DNA of 64,000 nucleotides from Siphonodentalium dalli (lineage: Eukaryota > Mollusca > Scaphopoda > Gadilida > Siphonodentaliidae): positions 111,083,195 to 111,147,194 of the forward strand of contig CP136065.1 of the NCBI GenBank assembly GCA_032622095.1, given 5' to 3'. Below are positions 35,222 through 46,190 of this stretch, one piece after another (within the stretch, counting starts at the first letter, position 1; the number at the start of each line of letters is the position of its first letter). Below the pieces are notes generated by a model, which was not told the DNA's origin, ran no database searches, and saw only the letters and a list, made by a program, of their open reading frames with translations. The translations under genes were made by a program, and so were the position numbers.

Positions 35222-35862
35222 TAATTGCCTATACCGCATTTTGATCTCGAAGACCGCACGTCTCTTTTGGTACCGATACAACTTGTGCCGCTGTTTGTTT
35301 GGTGAAGTACACTCTGACCATTGTCTAAATGCACAGCAAGTCGAAGGACGGCAAGTCGAAGGACGGCTGGGTGTCTATCGTGGATGGGGAAGTCAAAAAT
35401 GCGGCAAAACGCTTCATTGTTACTGATGTACCTACCCATTTGAAATTGACTCAACTTGTCAGAACATGTCTCGTAGGGCGAACATCGCCGCATCTGATCC
35501 CTTATTGGTGTATTTGCATACATACTTTATAGCTTTTACAGAGTTGCAAAACTCAACGTTGATGTGTGCGTTGGAATATTTCTGATAACATGATACAATA
35601 TGGAACAACCCACCTATTGTCTGCAACATTTTTTAGTTTGATATTGGCGACATTTCCACCATCTGGCGATCTCCTCCTGTAAAGTGGGTAGCCATCATGG
35701 CCAGTTTGTGATTCTAAGAGGAACGCCCGAGGGTACGGCTTCGTACATTGTCCATCTGTCATGCAGGGTGAATTGAATGGACCACATGGCTCGTGTATCA
35801 TCTGAGCCTTCACAGTCTCGAACAATTCTGGATCCTCATCAGGATCAGGGTACATTTTTCCG
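35222..35862 (-). pseudogene. Helitron protein segment between Rep and helicase, broken
   Basis: The minus frame 35553-35855 gives MYPDPDEDPELFETVKAQMI, CMTDGQCTKPYPRAFL, TGHDGYPLYRRRSPDGG and DNRWVVPY. A second frame (35221-35523) gives QFQMGRYISNNEAFCRIFDF and HDRHPAVLRLAV. Both are typical of the region following the Helitron Rep domain. AVLRLAV is tandemly duplicated. The segment continues in protein order towards the helicase at 34457, with LINE copy A intervening and an estimated 150 residues missing. The HUH Rep nuclease core is absent. Confidence 0.85.
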
Positions 35863-37235
35863 TTTACAATAATCTTGAATATTGCGTAATAAATGTAAAT
35901 TATCTATAATTGTGCGACCAGGGACGCCACATGTTTGGCCTTCCTGAACGATAGAAGATATAACTAGTTTGAGCCGATTGCAAAGTGATTGTAATAAGCG
36001 ATGTCGGCTGTGATAAGGGCAATTTATCCTGAAAACAGTTGTTAAAAAGTTATAATAAACGGGGCAAAATTTGGGGGGCGAAGGTCTTGTAAAATTCAGA
36101 GGGGATGCCATCAGGACCAGGGGATTTGCCTGAAGCCATGTCTGAGAGAGCCTTATTTAATTCATCGATGTGAAGAGTGGCTGACATTATGTAGGTCATG
36201 TAGAAAGTACTCAGCTGCATGATGGTCAGTGGTTTCTGTAGTGAATAGCTGAGACCAGTATTCAGTAAATTGAGAAATAATGTCCGGAGTAGATGTATAA
36301 GTGATACCTGCAGTGGTGATTGAAGAAATATATTTTTTTGCCCTGCGAGTACGTTCTAAGGAGTGAACAAATTGGGCTGACCCGTCATGAGAATTTAAAA
36401 TGGTAGAATGTGATCTGATGTATGCCCCTTCTGCGCTAGCTGCATGGAAGGATTTAATGCTATCACGGATAGCAGCAAGTTGGACGGTATATTGACCAGG
36501 ATATTGTTTCTCTGCTTGAAGTAAAAGTTTGTAATCTTTTTCTAATTTTCGGAGGGAAGTCCGATTTTTTTGCGGATTTGATGTTGGCATAGTTTTGTAT
36601 GTAGGGCATAATGTCTGCCTTGATTTGATCCCACCATTTCTGCGTGACACGTCTGCCAGACACGGAGGCGGTGTGATCATACCAAAAAGTACATAAATCT
36701 GACCGAAAATCGGGGTGTTGAAACAAAGAAGTGTTTGCCCCCAATAACCGGGGCCAATAGAGGATCTATGGGTGTTGTTAAAGTTTGGGGGGGGGGGGGG
36801 TCATTCAGTAGAGAATGGGATATATAAAATCGATCCAGGCGTGTATGAATATTACGAGAATGTCTGGTAGTGTGTACTATGGCGGGGTGACTGTCGATAA
36901 AATCAACGAGACCGAAAGTAATTAGTTTTTGATGCCATTCTTTAGCGAAGCTGGGGGATATGATTTCGTCCACCAACTTTGTCATAAAGAGAATCAACTT
37001 TAAAATTAAAATCCTCACCTAAAATAATTACGCGACTGGTGACTAGATAAGGTATCAATGTTTGATCGAAAGGTTGTGGACCAGGAAAGGAAACGGAAGC
37101 CGCTCCGGAGATGTCTACGTCGACGCCCGCGAAGTGACCCTCTATGTCCGAAAAGGATCGCACAACATTTAGTTGAAAAGAATTTCGAATTAAAATTGCC
37201 GCGCCGCATGAGCGGGTTGTACCAAATGAAAATGT
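35863..37235 (-). mobile_element. Tx1/L1-like LINE fragment, copy B (endonuclease to RT)
   Basis: Minus-strand order: endonuclease (37251-36942, SFSDIEGHFAGVDVDISGAA, with the EDFNFKVDSL block where GDFN is expected), LITFGLVDFIDSH and RLDRFYISHSLL. A linker (SAKKSDFPPKIRKR) and a pre-RT frame (36162-36680) follow. RT block QTCGVPGRTIIDNLHLLRN (35845-36111) comes last. GVPGRTI...DNLHLLR and ARLDR-type motifs place it in the Tx1/L1 group. RT is cut off at ~35862, where Helitron sequence starts without any 3' tail, so the junction arose by deletion or rearrangement. Many stops. Confidence 0.8.
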
Positions 37236-37860
37236 TCTTGTTCCGGATCAAGAAGTATGATCCGAATCATATGCCTTCCATTTGCTATGACTTGGCCTGC
37301 GGCCTTGAACGATTCGTATTCTATCTCTTTCCCTTCGCCATACTTGGTTGCCTGAAAGATGACCTCGGAATGTGCACACACAAAGGCAGTATGAGCACAT
37401 TTCTCGACATTTCAGGAACAATCGAAAGGCCTTCCGCTGGAGTGAAGTTGGGATCAAGATTGCGAAAAGTCTGAACGAATTTCTTGTCCTTGAAAACAAG
37501 TCCATTTACTGCTATCTTGGCTTCTATAAATGGCTGTAATTCCCAGAGGGCATTCGTACCGTCATTTTGTCAGCCAGTAATTGAGCGTTAACTCTCACTG
37601 GGCGCGCTCCCCGTATTGAATATATCAAGAGTTATTTGGTACAAAGATTGTTTAATATCATCTGGGATAAGAGATGAGTGGTCCTGGTAAGTCCCACTAT
37701 ATGGATCCAAAGGATCCACAGAGTTAACTCGGAAGATGCAGCCTGGAGAGTCGGTAACGGTGGATTCAGTAGATGGTGGCTGTTGTGCAGTTTGGCTAAC
37801 CTTGGCATCGGGAGGTGAAGTTGTATCAGATATATAATGTTTTGCTAACAAATATCAAAC
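37236..37860 (-). pseudogene. Unrecognised degenerate coding-like segment
   Basis: The minus strand reads IAVNGLVFKDKKFVQTFRNL, DPNFTPAEGLSIVPEMSRNV and, in another frame, SEVIFQATKYGEGKEIEYES. A frame 37588-37851 carries a proline/serine-rich stretch. The text is protein-like and broken by frameshifts, directly joined to LINE copy B. It may be an ORF1 or another transposon gene. I do not recognise it. Confidence 0.4.
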
Positions 37861-37894
37861 AAACAAAAAGAGTATGTTCCATGTAGGTGCCTTT

Positions 37895-38157
37895 ACATAT
37901 GAACCACTCTTCGTACCATCGCCCTAACATAGCCTATTAAAAGACACAGTCTGCACACGATGAACGTAACCCAAAAAACAATCAAATTCATTCTGCCATC
38001 TACATCATATAATCTGTCGTCACATTCAGGGGTGGCAGGAAGACAGTCATGACTATATCACCCCTAGCAATTTTCATGTGTAGTCTTAATATTATATTTA
38101 TTTGTAATTGTACTTTCCATGTGTGTATATTGTAAATACAATTATCCTATCCTATCA
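37895..38157 (+). mobile_element. 3'-UTR fragment of the same LINE family as 48127-59787
   Basis: CGTACCATCGCCCTAACA, CAGTCTGCACACGAT, GGCAGGAAGACAGTC, ATATCACCCCTAGCAAT and the tail AATTATCCTATCCTATC match, in order, the reverse complement of 48127-48400. The copy is about 260 bp, 5'-truncated, on the plus strand, and ends in the same (TATCC) tail. Confidence 0.88.
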
Positions 38158-39480
38158 GACATACCTTTGTTACTTTCTCCTCTCGGATCCATCTCCAAAC
38201 AGCATACAATACAAAATATAAACGGAAAAATACGTTGACACCCTGGAGCAGGCTGACGGTATTATTGCCTGAAAGCGTTAGAAGTATATCCTAATGATTT
38301 TCGTCAATATGACTGATCATATAATAACATTTACTATGCCATTAAATTTTCAACGCTCGTGGCTTTTGCATGAGGTTATCCACCTTTTGTGTTATTTCGG
38401 TGATCAGCACTTCGATTGAAACACTATGAGTTTGTGGTCTGTTCGAATGTGTATGCTCACCTGGTCAAGAGTGTCAATGCTCCTTGTGGTTCACGTCCGC
38501 CTGCGACCCGATACATGTACGTTCACGGCCAGATGTGTCATGATGTAGCTCTTGACACCATCTTAACATTGCCCCATCATCATTCTGTCTATCAAGATCC
38601 GCTCCTCGTAGATTGGTGACATTGCAGAGGGGAGAGAACGGAAGCGCCCAGTTCTTTGTTCTGACAGAAGACCGGAAGATGTGTAGTGCAAAGCCAAATG
38701 TCCGGACTGCATTGAACATGACGAGGTTGTTTTCATTTTTCACTCCAGATAGCCCCGAATAGGAATCCGATGTTAGTGGCTGCTCTTTCTTGTCACGTCT
38801 CTGCAAAAGAGAAGTATGCAACATCTGCCGCGACTTATGGTGGTTTGTTGCTGCTTGAAATATGTTCGGAACATGTGTATATCTATGTGGTCTAGCCCTC
38901 GATGACATGGAGAACATTACCGAAAGCTCGACGTTTGTTTATCTTCTGCGGAGTAGTCAGTCGACATGTGCGTTATAAAATATTTATCACCTGTGATGGT
39001 TACATGTATACCTATGTTACCGTCCACGCATCGTATACATATGGTACAGCATCCCCAACGATGGTCCATTCTCTGTCGCTGAGAGTTCTTTGTTGCACCA
39101 GGAGAACCAATCTGATGGTGTCGTATAGTTCGGATCATTGGATCCCCCATTGTGTTTTGCAGTTGATGTCTGACCACCTGCTGGTATAAATGAATGAGGA
39201 TCCTTTGGTGTTTGATATGTCGGAGAGTTGTCGTTATGTGTTAAGATACCATTACACCCATCGTCTCCTGTCCATTGGATTGCTGCGGAAATAGCTGTTT
39301 AATTCCATGCGAACCGAATCAACTGAAGCAGACGGGAGTGTTTGAATAACTTCAAACTCCCTTGGGTTGACCCGAACCCGTGGTGATAGTGACGGATTAT
39401 CTTGGAGCTGGTTGTCATTCTGTGGGATTAAATGAAGGTGGTAATTGACGCACATCTCCCACTACAACTCTCCGGCGATT
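38158..39480. other. Unassigned, possibly transposon-derived
   Basis: Minus frames 38474-38917, 38917-39177 and 39252-39455 are abutting and on the same strand as the Helitron remnant, but show no motif I can name. They may be a decayed N-terminal part of the Helitron protein; this is a guess from position. Confidence 0.3.
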
Positions 39481-40640
39481 TGATAGTACTTGGGTATTGT
39501 CAAAACATGTCACAATGTCAACAGATGCAAGACAGGAGTGGTTATGTAGCATCTTTCTACACCAAAACCCTGTGACATCTCATAGGTAACAGTTACCTTA
39601 CCAATAAGAGATCAGAATACCAACTGAATGTGACCAGCCAATGTCTCACCATATGACCTCAGGCAGTCTGGGGATTAGCTGCATGGGCAAGCTTAATTGT
39701 GCCACACTCTCGAAGATTATAACCCCCACTTTATGCTAAACCAGGTCGGGGGAAACTGATTGCTAATTGTCCCAGATCTGGGCCAAACCATTAGACATGA
39801 AGCTATTTAGCCCCTGTTTGAGGACACACTGACTGGACATTAGAATGTCTCAGAATAACTGATTCTGCTGGGGAGAGAAGCATAAGCTCCAGAGGGTTCA
39901 AATTGTGAGTTCAAGTTGGTGATGGTTTTGCTCCTAGTCACGCAATATGCCATGTGTTTACAGGGCGAATGGTGTAGTTAAGAATTTTTGGTATGCAGTA
40001 GATATTTATTGGTTAGATGGAGGTTGTTTAGTTTTTAGCTAGTACTGGTTTGTTTAGGTAGTTCTGGTTTGACGATTTTTCAGTTCAGATCATGGGAGCT
40101 AACCAGTGTGGAATTGAACAGATCGCACTGCCCCAACACGCTGCTATCTGTTGTTGGAACATAATGTACCAATTTATTCATGTGGGAGTCCCCAAAAATG
40201 TATATATTTAAGAAACAACGCCGTGCTACAAATATAAATCATCGACCCCAGTAAGCAATTGATAGAATCGACCAAATACATTATGGTTGCCTTCTCTTGG
40301 TGAATTATGCAACTCCGCATTCGTAATTTCTCTAAATTGGATGGCTGCGTAGTGCATCTCACCGACTGGTGGGGATAGGTTTAATTATTTAAGACATGTG
40401 ACTTCCATTCTCAATAGCACTGCTGTTCAACATGTCTGTCCATGCTAATTTATAACCGATAAAGGCTGAAAACAACATTTAGGCCAACTTACACTTATAC
40501 AATTATTAAGTTTATATCTGTTTCTCTAACAATATTTTGAATCTCATGTGTTTCATTTATTTTGAACCATTTAACTTGTGTCTGTAGCGATGACCACACG
40601 ACTAACACAGGTAACTGTTCGATTTCCCGTCATGCTAAAA
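39481..40640. other. Intergenic stretch, no supported feature
   Basis: No domain, terminal repeats or satellite unit seen. The 1.7-kb repeat resumes near 40640, with a local duplication of ~180 bp (40643-40820 versus 40825-40990, both starting at CAGTT(C/T)ATGA(T/C)CCATGTAT). Confidence 0.4.
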
Positions 40641-41345
40641 TCAGTTCATGATCCATGTATATAAAAATCTTCCAAAAACTTATATTGTAAATAGTTCCAA
40701 TTAAATTGCGTTAATAGTTTCAAACACTTCATCACAATAATAGCAAAAAGAAATTCCAATCATGTTTTGTAAAACAGTTTATATTCCAGTCCAATAAAAA
40801 CTGGTTGCAACTCATTTTTGATTGATCAGTTTATGACCCATGTATAAAAACCTTTCAAAAACTTATATTTTACAATAGTTCCAATTTTATTGGGTTAATA
40901 GTTTCAAATACTTCAACACAATAATAGCAAAAAAGATATTCCATACATATTTTGTGAAACAAAATTTCATCTGGAAATATCAGGAATACTTACCTTACGT
41001 TCTAAGTTTAATGTAAAATGGTACTAAAGGCAACCATCAAAAACTACTTAAATCCCATACATGAGTGCATGGCATTAATTCATATTTATCTTAAATTAGT
41101 ACTAGCATATATTCCCTCTCTCCAACTACTATGTGTTGTCCGATTGTGTCCATGGACATCCATAACACAAGGGCATTCCGATGTGTTAAATTTTCAACTC
41201 TACAGCTATTGGTCCTTGTTTAAATAATTCAGTTAATGATTATCAGATCTCAATGTTGGCCATCACATCTCAAGTGTAGATCTTTGCAATCGAAATTATT
41301 TTTAAAATAACCAATAACTCTATTGTTACAGATATGTTTATCAAC

Positions 41346-41593
41346 ATTGGTTGAAGCGGGTTGGAAATTGCACCATATGGCAAGGGCCACAAAAGAACCG
41401 ATATGGGGTGCTAAATATAACAATCCGACACCATAATCTGCAGCTCCATGTTCATCGACTAGTCTACATGTTAATGATGGGGGACAATAACCTTGATGAC
41501 ATGGATATCTGCCATCTTTGCCACCAAAAACTTTGTGATCTCTCTGGGCACCTCTCATTTTTGGAACCTGGAACCAATACAATACGAAATGCC
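41346..41593. repeat. 248-bp ectopic block of the 1.7-kb unit
   Basis: This block is the A-D part of the 1.7-kb unit, matching ~42113-42360. Here it is placed inside the B region of the same copy. It is bounded by TGTTTATCAAC at 41335-41345 and 41594-41604. Other copies read straight through TTTATCAACTTTATGC at this spot. Confidence 0.7.
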
Positions 41594-42384
41594 TGTTTAT
41601 CAACTTTATGCTTCAATACAGCCACGGTGCCATCTAAACCCCCATGCGATGTCCCATTGTACCAGGGTGGTTGAGGTGTGTGTAATGGATGAAAGATTAA
41701 GGAATGAATGTAAAGTTTATACTTATATAACAACTCTATTCCCACACCATGTTGCATTGTGTGAATTGATACACCATAATTATTGGCATTAGCTCCCCTT
41801 ATTTGTTTCTGACATTCATTTAACAAACATACTAGGATTTAACCCTTTCCATACCAAATAAATAAATGTATAAGTTCAACAAAATAACATCGCTGAACTT
41901 AGTATCTGAACATTTCCGATGAATTCACGTTTGAGTACTTGTATTATATATATATCGTCATACTAATGCCTGCGTCGATTGAACCACTCGGTATAGAAAT
42001 GGAGTTTAGAACTTCCATCATAACTACCTATGCATACTCATATGATGGGTATAGATCCAGCATGCAGTGAATTTTAGCTGGAGAAGAGGAGCTGTATGTG
42101 GCTGGTATGTTGTATCGCCCACCTTTGTGATGCCGGTTGGAGATAGCACCACATGGCAAGGGCCACAAAAGAACTCATAATGGGTCAAACATGAGAATTG
42201 GACACCATAAGCTGCAGACGTATGTTCACCGACTAGTTTATATTTTAGTCACGGGGGACTCTAAGCTTAGTGACATGGATATCAGCCATCTGTACCACCA
42301 AAACATTGTATGCTCCCTAGGCATCTCTCACTAAAGGAATCTGGAACCAATAACAGACGAAATGTATGTCGTAGAAGGAAGCAC

Positions 42385-43547
42385 CAGTGTTCGCGCTGTC
42401 GGTAGCCAAATTAGCCAATGGCTAATCTTTTTCGAATTTGGCTAATAAAAATTTCATTTGGCTAAACTTTTGGCTAAACTTTTTTTGAACCCAAATGGAG
42501 ACTGATAGCATGGAGCCAGAAAGCTAATTAATAAAAGCGCTCAATAGATCGACATTCAAGACGAAGTTAGGTGACGAAAGCATTTCATTATTGTCGTACT
42601 TATGAAATATCGTACAAAGGGAAACCCGATCGACAACTCTATCAACCAAGCGATCATAAAGTGATATGCAATCATCTTTAGTTTTCACAAGACGGACAAA
42701 CAAAGACGCATGGACATTAAACCGACCGTGGTTGAATTATGACAATGTGAAGAAAGCAATGTTTTGTAAAGTGCATTGACGCCGGTATACAAGCAATTTG
42801 TTCGTAACATGTGCAGGCTGTTTTAATCTGGAGAAAGATTACGTCACTCTGCACGAAGCAGCAAAAGGTCATTATTAATTTTTACATTTAATCCCCTAAT
42901 CCCCCAGTCAGCCCATTGTCTGTCTGGTCACTCACGGCGCGCCTGTACAATGCATGTTTATGATGACATTGTATTTATGACGGTCGATGTTTATGAGCAC
43001 CAAGTGTAAGACAATAGCTTAATCAGCCAAATGTGAATCACGACAGATATTTTGTGGCTATTTATCGTCAATACCGATACAGTCAAAATAATTTGCATGC
43101 TTTTATGACAGATTGTAATTTGATGATGGCGTAACAATAGATGTCACTTAGATATTTTCGCAAGGATAACTATTTAATGATTTAAAAATAGATATTGATA
43201 TAAAACAAAACAAAATGACATTAAGAAGGACAATACCGGGTTACCCCCCCCCCCCCCCCAAATCACTCTTTCACATAAAGATTAATAAATTTTTAATAAA
43301 TGATATATATAAAAATACTTGTAGTTCATCAAAATTATTTAAACTATTGTGTATTTTACCTTTGTCTGTTAGATTTTACGTTTTAGTCATTAATTGTGAA
43401 CCGACCAGAAAACGATGATTTAATTTGGCCAAAGTTGTTTTCAATTTGGCCAAAAACATTTGGCTAAAGTTTTTTTCATTTGGCTAATAAAATTTTCATT
43501 TGGCTAAACTTTTGGCTAAAGTTTTTTTCGGTCCAGCGCGAACACTG
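42385..43547. mobile_element. 1163-bp hAT-like non-autonomous element, family H
   Basis: The ends CAGTGTTCGCGCTG and CAGCGCGAACACTG are perfect 14-bp inverted repeats. The flanks are an exact 8-bp direct repeat GGAAGCAC (42377-42384 and 43548-43555), and removal restores the D landmark of the 1.7-kb unit. CAGTG ends plus an 8-bp duplication are hAT hallmarks. Subterminal TTTGGCTAAA clusters lie at both ends. No transposase frame is present; a C run lies at ~43245-43259. Confidence 0.92.
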
Positions 43548-45095
43548 GGAAGCACTGTTGGAGTCGTGGACAGTATGAGGATTGTATACTGTAGGTAGAT
43601 CAGTTTAGGCACGAAAATTAAAACTGGACATTGGACTGGTGACCACATGTCCTGCTCTTCTTGCAAATAATGTCACGTAATTCATAATCCCAAAGAAACT
43701 GTTATCCGCTTGCCAAATATGTGCTTCAACGTCGAATGCCAAATCAATAATTTCACACAATCAAACCGTCTTCATGTAGTTTTATTTGTGTCGTAATGTT
43801 GAGTTAAATTTTTAGTTGCATGGTATAACACCAGACTCCCATGCTACAGTGAGCAATAAAGCAGTTTATACTCCAATCCAATAAAAAGAAATATTATATT
43901 TCAGGCTAGTCGCCAACTCATTTTTGATTGATCAGTTCATGATCCATGTATAGATAAACTGCACCTTTCAAAAACTTATATTTTACAGTAGTTCCAATTA
44001 AATTGGGTAAATAGTTTCAAATACTTCATCACAATAAGAGCAAAACAAAATTATGAAAATATCAGGATTACTTACGTTAACTTATTGTAAAATGGTACTA
44101 AAAGAAACCATAAAAAACAACTTAAATCACATACATGCGTACATGGCAGTATATAATAATGATATATAATCGGGAACCATATTATGGCGGATAGTTATAT
44201 TTCTCTTTAATTAGTACTGGCATATATTTCCTATCTCCCACTACTATGCGTTGTCAGATTGTGTAGAGGTACACCCATAACACAAGGGAATTTCGCTGTG
44301 TTCAATTATCAACTCTACTGCTATTGGTCCTTGTCAATGATTATCAAAATTATTTTAAAGATAAGCAATAACTCTATTGTTAGAAATATATGTTTATCAA
44401 CTTTTTGTGAATTGATAGACAGTAAATATAGCCATTCCCTCCCATCATTTGTTTCTGACATTCACTCAACAAACATGCCAGCATTTAACCCTTTCCATGC
44501 TAATTAAATATATTAACAAGTTCAACAATGTTGATTATTATGTGAACATTTCCCACGAACTAATGCTTCAGTACTTGTATTGTTTGAACTATATTATCGT
44601 CATACAATAGTCTGCTAATTTAACCACTCAGTATAGAAATGGAGATTATAACTTCCAACGTAACTAACTATATTTCCATTGTAAATTTAGCACCAACCCG
44701 CGTTTGGACTACGCATCCTCAGATCATGGGTATAGATCCAGCAGATATTGAATTTAAGATATCTGAAGAAGAGGAGTTGTTTGTGATTTACATTCTATGT
44801 TATCCACATTGGGTGAAGCGAGTTGGGAATTGCAACATATGGCAAGGACCACAAAAGTACCGATATGGGGTCATAAATATAACAATTCGACCAGTTTATA
44901 TGTTAGTTATTGGGGACCATAACCTTGATGACATGGATGTCTGCCATCTTTGCCACCAAACACTTTGTAATATCCCTGGGCATCTCTCAGAGGAATCTGG
45001 AACCAATAAAATATGACATGTCTCGTAGAAGGAAACACGGTGGCGGTCATGGATTGTATGAGGACTGTCCTGTAATTGTCAGTCTCAACTGAACA

Positions 45096-46190
45096 AAACA
45101 AGAGGTGTGCACTCGAGTGCTGGGATACCCTCACCGTGGCAAATTCAACCCGCATTATCTGTAAACCCAACAAAAAAGATGTTTAACTTTAAAGAAAACT
45201 TCGGACTAATTATATCGATATGGTGTCACAAGAAGCTTGTACAGAAAACATTATTCAAATTGGTTCATATTTGTTAAAGGCACGTGTGGCCTTAGTAGTC
45301 GAAAATATTCATATTTGTTCCAATCGCCGTAAACAGAAAAACATTAAAACGCAAACAGTTTCGTTCATATATACCATGACCATCGCGTAAACAGCATGTT
45401 ATCATAAAGACCTACTATATTTTACCTAAGCAAGAGCCTGGTTGTGTTACAGAAGACAGCACAATGCTACTGGCTAATCACACACAAATGGCATAAACGC
45501 TCTTATTAGTTCCATATCAGGAATTCACCAACAAAGAACGCTCTTTATGTTTACCATCATAATATAAACAAACACCAGAAAAGTAACTTTTTGTGCTTTT
45601 GTTTACATAACAATGGTCAAATATATGACAATAACATACTGTTTATGCGATATTTCTTATTTGTATACGGACAAAGTCTGTCTACATTTTGATGTTCTTT
45701 CTGTTTGTGGTGGTTTTTGACGGGTGGAAATATTTTCACAGGATACCCACCGCCAAGGCCAACCGTACCTTTAAAGTTATTAAGTCGGATAGAATTTTCT
45801 AAGTCAAAATAAGTCGAAAATGAAGTGTAATATTACGAAAAAGTCTGAGCTGCATCACGTAGAGAGGGTATTGTGAGAAGCATGTATACCGAAAATTATT
45901 GAAATCGGTTCATATTTGTTAAAGTTATTAAGTCGGACAGAATTTTCGAAGTCAAAATAAGTCGAAAATGATGCGTAACTTGAAAAAAAATAAAAGTCGG
46001 ACCGAACCGCAATTTAGCATCATGCAGTCTTAAGGAGATTGCATACCAAAAAATTATTGAAATCGGTTCATAGTTGTTCGAGTTATGAGGTCGGACGGAC
46101 GGACGGACACACGGAGGGAGAAAGCTTGACGGACGGACGGACGCAGTCAATCCAGTATACCCCCCATTTTCTTCGAAAGTGGGGGTATAA
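45096..46190. repeat. Bivalve-type dispersed repeat with terminal hairpin, inserted in the array
   Basis: It begins AAACAAGAGGTGTGCACTCG and ends in GACGGACGGACG runs and a hairpin, ATACCCCCCATTTTC-TTCG-AAAGTGGGGGTAT. Inside, a TTATTGAAATCGGTTCATA phrase with TTAAGTCGGA(C/T)AGAATTTTC recurs at ~45895 and 46054, and in part near 45249. A family K element is nested at 45278-45770. The 1.7-kb unit resumes at AATTAAAGAAAA. Non-coding. Confidence 0.65.
45278..45770. mobile_element. 493-bp TTAA element, family K
   Basis: TTAA (45274-45277) then AGGCACGTGTGGCCTTAG; the right end GGCCAACCGTACCT (to 45770) is followed by TTAA (45771-45774). It is highly similar to 30787-31280 throughout, which suggests recent spread of this family. 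No coding capacity. Confidence 0.92.

Noticed and set aside
44639-45016. 125-codon ORF in a 1.7-kb repeat unit
   Set aside because: The same region in the other units is interrupted by stops and indels, so there is no conserved reading frame.
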